A stretch of DNA of 64,000 bases from Todiramphus chloris collaris. Taxonomy: Eukaryota > Chordata > Aves > Coraciiformes > Alcedinidae. The stretch is taken from assembly GCA_025345505.1 (NCBI GenBank), contig JANVCC010000030.1:8086742-8150741 (forward strand), in the 5' to 3' direction. Numbering within the stretch: the stretch's first letter is position 1; the number at the start of each line of letters is the position of its first letter. The notes below the pieces were generated by a model that worked only from the letters and a program-made list of their open reading frames with translations, was not told where the DNA came from and did not search any database. Below are positions 57,601 through 64,000 of this stretch, in pieces. A program made the translations under genes and the position numbers.

Positions 57601-60096
57601 CCAGAGCAGCTGCTATCACCAGCAACTCCCTCTTGCTGGCTGGAGTGACCTGACCAGGCCCACACTGCAGCCAGGTCCCACAGGCTCAAGTTTAGTCTGA
57701 ATTACAGATTTACAAGTCCCAGTAAACTGATAAGAAACACTTTTGAATAGGAAGCCCCAGAGTGGAAACATAGCATCCTGTGGCATGAACAGATACATAC
57801 CTATCTGTCACAGACTTATTTTTTTACCACTAGTAAGAAAGACCCTGGGTTATGGTGGTCAGGGCCAATAAGCCACACAGAGAATAAAAGCCTTAATCAC
57901 ATTAACTCAAGCTCTGACTGGCAGGAATTACGGGGAACATTTCCTCTCCTCAAGGAGCACGTGGTGTTGGCCAATACTTGAAACAGGTCACTAGCAACAG
58001 ATGGAGTAAAGACCATATCCTTTGCCACTGCAAACACCAGGTGCCTGTAACAAGAGTGAAAACCAGGACGGGGCTTTCCATCTGCCTGTCCTGGGAGCTC
58101 AGGGGAACATGCAGCCCAGCTTCTTCCCCTTTGGCATGGCTGGCCAGTGCTCGACTGTGATAGTCCTCACAGGGCACACAATGTTTCCTGCTACATTGAC
58201 CAGCTGATTAGCATTCAAGTGCAAAGCCTAGGTTTCCCGCATACAACGCCAGTGTTTAATGAGCTCATTGTTGAAAAATTCAGCTGCAATTCAGCTCTTC
58301 TACTTTTTATTTCCCAAACCACCGCTGTTCCTTTCCTTATCCCTAATGAATCAGAGCTGCTGCCTGCTACAAGCTCACACCCACAGCTTTTGGGTGCTTC
58401 AGCTGCCAGCATCTTTTTGTCCTGCTGCCCTTGCAGGACCACAACTCAGTCCTCCAAAGAGTGGGGTACCCTTTAACCATCATCAAAAGGGGCACAGGCG
58501 TGCATGAAGCAGAAGTGTCGCTGGGACCACCTCCCTTCCCGGGCCGAGCTACCAACGCGACGCTGCCAGTGCAACAAAGAGCTCCGGTTAGCTGACAAAA
58601 GCCCATAGCCTGGTCTCCCACAGCAACAGCCCTGGCTGGGGCCAGTAACACCCAGCAACGTCAGGAGCTGGGGATGTTCAACGAGACTCTTTGTCTCCTC
58701 ACAATGACCTCAGCCTCCAGGGCACCCAAAGCAACTTTCAGGTAGGAAGACAAGAACCTAGCAAGTTACAGATCCTGCTGCGGTCACCTCCGTAAGCCGA
58801 AGTAGGTCTTTGTACCTTGCTGTGACAGCCACGTAACACCTCTGTGGCCCAGCCTCCTCGTGCCTGGCAGCAACTCACCCCCAGCACAGCAGCCCTGCTT
58901 GCGAGCGGCTAGGATATGCAACTGCTACCTGACCCCTCTCCTTGGGGCTGGAAGGACATCAGTCCCCAGAAACACAGGGTTTTGTGGTGCTGGAATAAAC
59001 CTTAAGCACATGTAACCGAAACTACACAGACACAGCCCAACCGCAGAATCCAGGACAGGGCTTGCAGGGGAGAGACATGGGCTGGGTCACAGCCCCGGGA
59101 AGGGCTAAGCCTTTTGGCTTACAGAAGCAGCTCTCCACATTGCCACCAGCAGCTCGACTTGAATACAAACCTTCCTGCCAGGCAGGGATCTCCATCCCAG
59201 CAGCCAGGAAGGGAGAAGCATGAAGAAGCTATATTCAAGCTTCATTTGGGTGTATGGGAGACAGCATCAAGCTTAGAAAACAGAACCATGGATGAAGTTA
59301 CAGCACTGCCAGGCAGGGCCAGCAAAGCTGCTGGGGACGTTTAGAGTCACAGTCACTGGAAGCAGATGTCCAGAACTACTGCAAGGCCCTGGACACTGAC
59401 CAGCCAAGTGCCCCAGGGCGTGGGGCAGAAGCACCTACCTTTTCCCGGCCCCCAACGCACCCAGAGCATTCCCCAAAGCCGTAGCCGTGAGACGAGCCCC
59501 CCATCCCGAACTCAAGCGAAGCAGAGACGGCCGCAAGCTGTGAGCTACGCGGTCTGAGCTCCAGTCCCGAAGCACAGGAACAACGTGGGGATCGGAAAGC
59601 ATAGGAACCCACCTCAGCTTCTCCCAGCCCGACCACAAAACCGCGGAACAATCCAAACATGCCGCCAAGCGCAAGCAGCCTCTCGCCAGACGTTCCCCCG
59701 GGGAAAAGCGCCCGGAGCCTGTACGGAGGTAAGGCAGAACCCGCGGGCAGGAGCAGAAGAGAACACCCACCCCCCCCCCCCCCCCCCCCGCTCCACTCAC
59801 AGACGAAACATGCGCTCCATGTCCTTGATCTGCCGGCGGCTAAACTCCTTGAACTCGGTGTAGGGGTTGAAGACGGCGGCCCGGCGGGGCTGCGCCGCCC
59901 CCTCGTTGATGTCCTGCCGCCGGCACAGCTTGGCACTCAGCTCCGCGCCCGCCCGCGCCGTCAAGCAGCCCCGCTCCACCTCGGCCCCGGCCGCCGTCTC
60001 GTCCTTGGCCGCCGCCGTCTCGCCCTCCACCACCGCCCCGCTCTCCTCCAGCTGCAGCCGCCGCTGCAGCTTCTGTGCTAGCTCCTCCGAGGCCAT
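45513..60096 (-). CDS. EFHD1: EF-hand domain-containing protein D1 / swiprosin-2 (four coding exons)
   Basis: Four minus-strand exons (59801-60096, 51982-52129, 46771-46905, 45513-45647) join in frame to a complete 237-aa protein; human EFHD1 has 239. Residues 1-60 are a variable acidic, Ala-rich N-terminus. Then comes DINEGAAQPRR and FNPYTEFKEFSRRQIKDME, diagnostic of swiprosins. EF-hand loop 1 is D101-E112 (DSGRDGYIDLME) and loop 2 is D137-E148 (DEDFDGKLSFRE), both with all Ca2+-ligand positions intact. The C-terminus, with KAEQDERKREEEERR, forms a charged coiled coil. Known role: a Ca2+-binding protein linked to mitochondria and the actin cytoskeleton. The paralogue EFHD2 is the alternative; the MASEELAQKLQRR start and the EFHD1-GIGYF2 linkage favour EFHD1. 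Confidence 0.95.
45648..46770 (-). other. EFHD1 intron 3 (about 1.1 kb)
   Basis: No gene, RNA or transposon was recognised in this intron. Confidence 0.75.
46771..46905 (-). CDS. EFHD1: EFHD1 coding exon 3
   Basis: The acceptor is TTGCTAG and the donor GTATGG on the minus strand; both ends are phase 0. The 45 codons (residues 149-193) read FLLIFHKAAAGELEEDSGLL, TLAKLSEIDVSIEGVKGAKN and FFEAK, very close to mammalian EFHD1. FLLIF is the exit helix of the second EF-hand. Confidence 0.95.
46906..51981 (-). other. EFHD1 intron 2 (about 5.1 kb)
   Basis: This intron is moderately GC-rich. It has a C-rich run at about 49434-49449. Several open frames of 100-150 codons occur on both strands but resemble no protein I recognise, and GC content explains them. 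Confidence 0.7.
51982..52129 (-). CDS. EFHD1: EFHD1 coding exon 2 (both Ca2+-binding loops)
   Basis: This 148-nt exon lies between CACTGCAG and GTGAGTG on the minus strand. One base completes L99; the exon then encodes YDSGRDGYIDLMELKLMMEK, LGAPQTHLGLKNMIKEVDED and FDGKLSFRE. It carries EF loop 1 (101-112) and all of EF loop 2 (137-148); the exon boundary falls exactly after Glu148, the last residue of loop 2. This is the most conserved exon of the gene. Confidence 0.96.
55601..55617. repeat. G8-T-G8 homopolymer pair
   Basis: Eight G, one T and eight G follow one another on the plus strand, flanked by more G-rich sequence. On the EFHD1 transcript strand this is C-rich. Confidence 0.8.
56141..56456 (+). 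mobile_element. CR1-type LINE 3'-end fragment
   Basis: The plus strand encodes GNGSELCQGKFKLAITKHFF, then TERVVKHWSRLPREVVHAPT and LSVFKWHLDNAL, the very C-terminal part of the CR1 ORF2 protein. It is followed by a short 3' UTR ending TTGGACTAGATAATTGTCAT and GGTCCATTCCCACC, typical of CR1 tails. Only the last ~300 bp are present. Orientation is opposite to the other two CR1 copies in the window. Confidence 0.85.
59770..59789. repeat. C20 homopolymer beside the EFHD1 exon 1 donor
   Basis: Twenty consecutive C on the plus strand, hence G20 in the EFHD1 pre-mRNA at intron positions +12 to +31. Exact length may be uncertain because long C/G runs are hard to sequence. Confidence 0.85.
59801..60096 (-). 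CDS. EFHD1: EFHD1 coding exon 1 (start codon)
   Basis: The ATG at 60096-60094 is in good context (G at -3, G at +4) and opens MASEELAQKLQRRLQLEESG, like other EFHD1 proteins. The exon ends with RMFR plus two bases of L99 before GTGAGT. The frame stays open upstream to an ATG at 60381, but that sequence is GC-rich promoter with no EFHD1 similarity, so the internal ATG is chosen. The N-terminal 60 residues are variable in the family. Confidence 0.94.
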
Positions 60097-60760
60097 GGCC
60101 CGTCTCTGCCCAGCCGCTGCTACTGCTGCTACCGCTCCGCTCACGCCAGGCCCCCCCGCCCCGGGCCGCAACTTTATTCCCTCACTTGGAGGGAACGGGG
60201 CGGGACGGGGCGGGACGAGGCCCGTGCGGGGCGGGCGCTTAAGGAGGCGCGGCAGGAGGGGAGCGGGGGTTGCTGTTGCCGGGGTACCCTCGCGTGCACC
60301 CGCAGTCGGGTAACAGCCCACAGCCCGGCACCCTCTCGCCCACACTCCCCCACAGAGGAATCGCCCCCCCCTCAAGTACACACACAGTTACCAGGCAGGG
60401 AACCGCCCCATTCAGGTACAACGCCACGGTTACCCCTCCCCAAGGGCACGGTCGTCTCCCTCTCCCAGGGCAGGGTCCCCTGCCCGGCTCAGTCCCCTTC
60501 AGGGCCTCCCCTGCGCCCCACACCTCCGGCCCCAGGACGCAGGAGCCCCGCGCATGCCGCCGCCGCTGCCCGCACCACCCGGCTCTGGGGGGTGAGATGA
60601 GCTCCCGGCCCGACCGAGGGGAGTAGCCGGGACCCGCCGCTCTCCAGGCGCGGCACAGCCCACTCCACGACTTCAGGGACAGCGGAGGCCAGGTCTGCCC
60701 CGGGCAGGAACTGAGGGACCCCTTAAGCCCCGACATGCGCCTCCCCTCTCTTATCTCCTT

Positions 60761-62577
60761 GGGCTAAAATTAACCCAGGACAAAGCTCAGCTCAGCTCTG
60801 AGCTCCTTCTCCAGAGAGTATGGAGGACAGGCGGCCCCTCCCCACCACTCTGCTCCTCTTCCCGGACCAATGTCCAGTGACACCCTTGCTATCTCCCGGG
60901 CTCTGCAGGAGACAGGGCTGTCTCTCCTGGGACCCTCCGTCTCTGGCCCCGCTGATGGGAGGCCAATGGCGTCCCCTGGGATGGGATTAGGGTTGGTGCG
61001 GGCGGTTTAGGGTGGCTGCTGATGGGATTTACCCACTAGGGAGGAGGGGGAGAGGAAAGTACCGGCTCGAACACATCAGCTGATTATGGCTTCCCGTGCC
61101 CGAGCTTGTGTGTGTCATGGAGAACCTGTCCCAGCAGCTGATAACCTGGCTGTTTCACACCTCCAGGCAGATGGTAAGCAGCTCTCTTGACCCTGCTATG
61201 ATGTGGTGACCTACAAATGACCCTTTTGGACAAATTCATTCCCACCAAACCTCCTCAGACTGCTGAGGCCTTTTGCAGCAACTCTGCCTGTGACCTGCTG
61301 CCTGGGCAGCTTGAGACTGCCCCACTGAGAGTCAGGATGGCTGCAGGGCCAGCAGAGCATATGGCATGGGAAGGCCACTGCAGGTGTACCACACCAGGAC
61401 TGCCTGAAAACACAGAGGCTGAGTGGAAGGGATGGTATGTGCTGTGCCCACACTGCTTTGCCCTCAGACGGTGCCACCTTCATGGTGGAGAGAGGCTCCT
61501 TTCACCTGAGTGGCATGGGGAGCAGGGCAAGGAGCTGCTGCTAGGCCGCTGGCCACCCTGTACACTCATGAGGCCAGAGGCACTTGTCCAGCTGCAGGGT
61601 GTCCAGAGACCTGTGGAGAATCTGGGTGAAAACCAGCAACAGCACAGCCAGATTGCCATCTGCTGGAGATAAATTTATGGAGTATGAGATGGGTGGCAAA
61701 TAAAACAAGGAAAGCAACAGCCACCTGCAAACAGGAATCAGTAAAGAGAGAGATGGCTCAAAGAACCAAGATGAATGTAGGGACCTGTTCCAGGAGATGG
61801 TGGTGGTGATGTATGGCAGAGAAGTGCCCATCTGGGGTAACCTACAGGGTGCAAAGCTGAATAAAGGTGTTAGAAATGGGATAGCATGTGTTTTGCCACC
61901 ACTCTCCCCAAGTTTTGGATATAGAGCACATATAGCACATTTTGCAGATGGGCAGCTGTGTGGGGGCATACAGGTGTATGTTGCTGTGGGTCGCAGTGGT
62001 GGGGCAGATGCACATCAGTGTTACCCAGTGCCCCACCTCACCTCTCAGCAGGGTTGTAGTGCAGGCTGGGAGCATGGTAGTGGTTCTACAAAAGGGCTGC
62101 AAGGGGGCCTCTAAGTGGCAGTGGTGGTGGTGGGAAGTGGTGGTGTAGGAGAGAGTGCTGATGTGGGTCACCTGTGGGGCACAGGTGCAAGTCATGTTAC
62201 CCAGTGCTCCTCTCTCTGAGTCGATTAATGAATATATTATGCTGGAAGGTGGTAGTATTAAGAGTGGACTGTTAGCAGTAAAAGGGGACAGCTGTGGAAA
62301 AGGTATGTGTGGGTTATACTTTGGGTAGTTATCATAGGACAGCTGTGTGTTAGGGTTTTCTGACTTGCCATTGCATAGCTTGGTAGGGCTGTAGTCCATG
62401 TTGAAGAGATGCTGTATCAGCTGTTGGTGGGGTATGGGACCAATTCTGTGTGGGAATACATGTGGTTTTGCTGTGAGTTATGGTATTCGGATAGATATGC
62501 ATCAGTGAGCTATGTTGTCATTTTCTAGCAGTCAGTGATGCTGAAGGAGGAGAAGTTGAGACTGGAAGATTGTTGTT
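60761..62577. other. Intergenic region upstream of EFHD1
   Basis: No coding exon was recognised. From about 61.8 kb the plus strand becomes rich in G and T and holds a degenerate repeat (listed separately). A 185-codon minus-strand frame at 61842-62399 overlaps this repeat and is not taken as a gene. Confidence 0.6.
61957..62522. repeat. Degenerate GT-rich repeat, at least three related blocks
   Basis: A block at about 61957-62030 (TGTGTGGGGGCATACA ... TTGCTGTGGGTC ... GATGCACATCAGTG) recurs diverged at 62447-62520 (TGTGTGGGAATACA ... TTTGCTGTGAGTT ... ATATGCATCAGTGAG). A shorter related block lies at 62162-62215 (TGTGGGTCA ... ATGTTACCCAGTGCTCC against GTGTTACCCAGTGCCCC in the first). Alignment was by eye, so unit length and limits are approximate. 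Confidence 0.5.
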
Positions 62578-63550
62578 CACAGAATCATGGAATGTTAGGG
62601 GTTGGAAGGGACCTCCAAAGATTATAGAGTCCAGTCCCCCTGCCAGAGCAGGACAAAACTAGAGCAGATTATGCAGAAATGCATCCAGACAGTTCGTGAA
62701 AGCCTCTATAGAGAAGGAGACTCCACAACCTCTCTGGGCGGTCAATTTGAATGCTCTACAACTCTTAAAGAAGCTCTTCCTCATGTTGAGATGGAACTTC
62801 CTATACTCTAGTTTGAATCCATTGCCCATCATCCCATCACAGCACCTAAGTGCAAAGAGGTTGTTCCTGCCTTCTTGAAGCCCAGCCCTTATATATTTCT
62901 AGACATTGATTAGACCCCTCTCAGTCTTCTCCTCTTCAGACTAAAAAGCCACAGGTCTCTCAGCCTTTCCTTGTAAGGCAGGTGTTCCAGACCCTTCATC
63001 ATCCTTGTAGCCATCTGTTGGACTCTCTCAAGTAGATCTCCGTCCTTCTTGAACTGGGGAGACCAGATATGGATGCAGTATTCCAGGTGAGGTCTCATTA
63101 CGGCAGAGTAGAAGGAGAGGAGAAACTCCCTTGGTCTGATGGACACTTCTTAATGCATCGTAGGATACCATTGGCTTTTTTGGCAACAATGGCACGTTAT
63201 TGTCCCATGGATAATTTGTTGTCTATCTGGACTCCAAGGACATTTTCCACGGAGCTACTCTCTAGCAGATTGCCTCCTAACCTGTACTGTGCATTTTATT
63301 GTTCCTTCTCAGGCACAGGACTCTGCACTTGCTCTTTCTAAACCTAGGTTCCACTTTGACCAGTTCTCCATATTTTCCAAATCTTGATGAATACCCACAC
63401 AGCCACCAAGTGAATCAGCCAATACTCCCAGTTTCATGACATCAGCAAAATTGCTGAAAAGGCCCTCTGCCCCATCATCAAGGTCATTGATAAAGATGTT
63501 GAACAGAACTGGACCCAAGATGAATCTGTTGGGGACTCAACTAGTTCCAT
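62578..63550 (-). mobile_element. CR1-type LINE, 5'-truncated
   Basis: Minus-strand reading frames give reverse-transcriptase pieces typical of CR1, with frame changes between them: MGPVLFNIFINDLDDGAEG, then FLLSFYSAVMRPHLEYCIHI with LLERVQQMATRMMKGLEHL and RLRDLWLFSLKRRRLRG. The 3' tail is at the low-coordinate end (CACAGAATCATGGAATG ... GGTTGGAAGGGACCTCCAAA on the plus strand), the standard CR1 signature. The copy is degraded; the 5' limit near 63550 is approximate. Confidence 0.9.
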
Positions 63551-63974
63551 GCAAGAGGAGCACTGTGGCTCAGAGGAGAGCCAGAGTAGAGGCATGGGAA
63601 GGAGTTGCAGTGAGTCGTGGTAATAGGGTGAGAGTTCAACAGGATATGAACATGTCTTCCATGACTGCCCAGAATGGCTGTACATGAGTATGTGACTGAG
63701 GTCTTCTGTGGAATTTTCCTGTGACTGCACTGAATATGTTGATGGAGCCATAGTGTAGACAGGGAGCAGGACTCTGCTTCAGTCATTAGGCTCCTGTTTT
63801 TGACTTGAGTGAATTCATAGACAGAATACGGCTCGTGGATTGTAGGTGGTGAGAATAGTAGGTAAACTGCATCACCAGGTCCTTCAATGACCACACAGCA
63901 GACACAAAAATACCTTATTACAGAAAGAGAGTGTTGTGCGATTTGTCAAGAGGGCGGCGGTTGGGCTGGGGGGT
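63551..63974. other. Spacer between CR1 and the 5S-like sequence
   Basis: About 420 bp with no recognised gene. The last 30 bases before 63975 become G-rich (GAGGGCGGCGGTTGGGCTGG). Confidence 0.6.
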
Positions 63975-64000
63975 GCCTACGGCCATACCACCCTGAGAAC
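63975..64000 (+). rRNA. 5S ribosomal RNA, 5' end (cut by window edge)
   Basis: The last 26 bases begin GCCTACGGCCATACCACCCT, the conserved first 20 nt of vertebrate 5S rRNA, followed by GAGAAC. The 5S transcript is about 120 nt, so only the 5' strand of helix I and the adjoining part are visible; the internal control region (box A, intermediate element, box C) lies outside. Whether it is a functional gene, a member of an array, a pseudogene or a 5S-derived retroposon cannot be told here. Confidence 0.7.

Larger units (their letters stand above)
52130..59800 (-). other. EFHD1 intron 1 (about 7.7 kb)
   Basis: This intron is GC-richer than the GIGYF2 introns. It contains a CR1 3'-end fragment (56141-56456), a G-rich double run at 55601-55617 (plus strand) and a C20 run at 59770-59789 close to the exon 1 donor. 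Open frames of 100-160 codons occur but match nothing recognised. Confidence 0.7.
59440..60760. promoter_or_regulatory. EFHD1: CpG island, EFHD1 promoter and exon 1
   Basis: CpG- and GC-rich sequence surrounds the EFHD1 start codon. Three GGGGCGGG Sp1-type boxes lie at 60197-60204, 60207-60214 and 60228-60235, just upstream of the likely start site. A weak TATA-like AATAAAG (minus strand, about 60172-60178) lies between them and the ATG. Confidence 0.75.

Noticed and set aside
60097-60381. N-terminal extension of EFHD1 by 95 codons from an ATG at 60381
   Set aside because: The sequence is CpG-island promoter with GC boxes. The family starts at MASEEL, and GC richness explains the lack of stops.
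61842-62399. 185-codon minus-strand frame upstream of EFHD1
   Set aside because: It runs through the degenerate GT-rich repeat; the predicted protein is low-complexity (Thr, His, Cys, Pro) and resembles nothing known to me.

Overview
The window is vertebrate nuclear DNA, most probably from a bird. It has large introns with GT-AG junctions, two CpG islands, AT-rich introns and three 3'-end fragments of CR1-type LINEs, the dominant avian retroelement. Three protein-coding genes can be recognised by protein similarity recalled from vertebrate families; no database search was run. Their order and orientation match the human 2q37 block EFHD1 - GIGYF2 with KCNJ13 nested antisense.

Layout on the plus strand. 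(1) 1-9563: part of a large GIGYF2 intron that holds the whole coding region of KCNJ13 (Kir7.1, plus strand, two coding exons, 1854-3772). (2) 9564-39927: the 5' part of GIGYF2 on the minus strand. Six coding exons (529 nt, the first 176 codons) run from the ATG at 27647 down to 9564. A noncoding first exon is inferred at the CpG island near 39927-40020. The GYF domain and the rest of the protein lie beyond the left edge. (3) 40020-44000: intergenic, no gene recognised. (4) 44006-60096: EFHD1 (swiprosin-2) on the minus strand, complete in four coding exons (237 aa), with a CpG-island promoter at 59.4-60.8 kb. (5) 60.8-62.5 kb: intergenic and GT-rich, with a degenerate repeat. (6) 62.58-63.55 kb: a CR1 fragment. 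(7) The last 26 bases read as the 5' end of a 5S ribosomal RNA gene, cut by the window edge.

The genes do not form an operon-like unit. KCNJ13 is an inward-rectifier K+ channel of epithelia. GIGYF2 is a translational-repression scaffold that binds 4EHP (EIF4E2). EFHD1 is a Ca2+-binding, mitochondria-associated EF-hand protein. GIGYF2 and EFHD1 are transcribed in the same direction (minus), and KCNJ13 runs against GIGYF2 from inside its intron.

No exotic new system was found. The items most worth following are the possible edge of a 5S rDNA array at the right end, the degenerate repeat near it, a 20-nt G-tract just inside EFHD1 intron 1, and a palindrome spanning a local duplication in a GIGYF2 intron.
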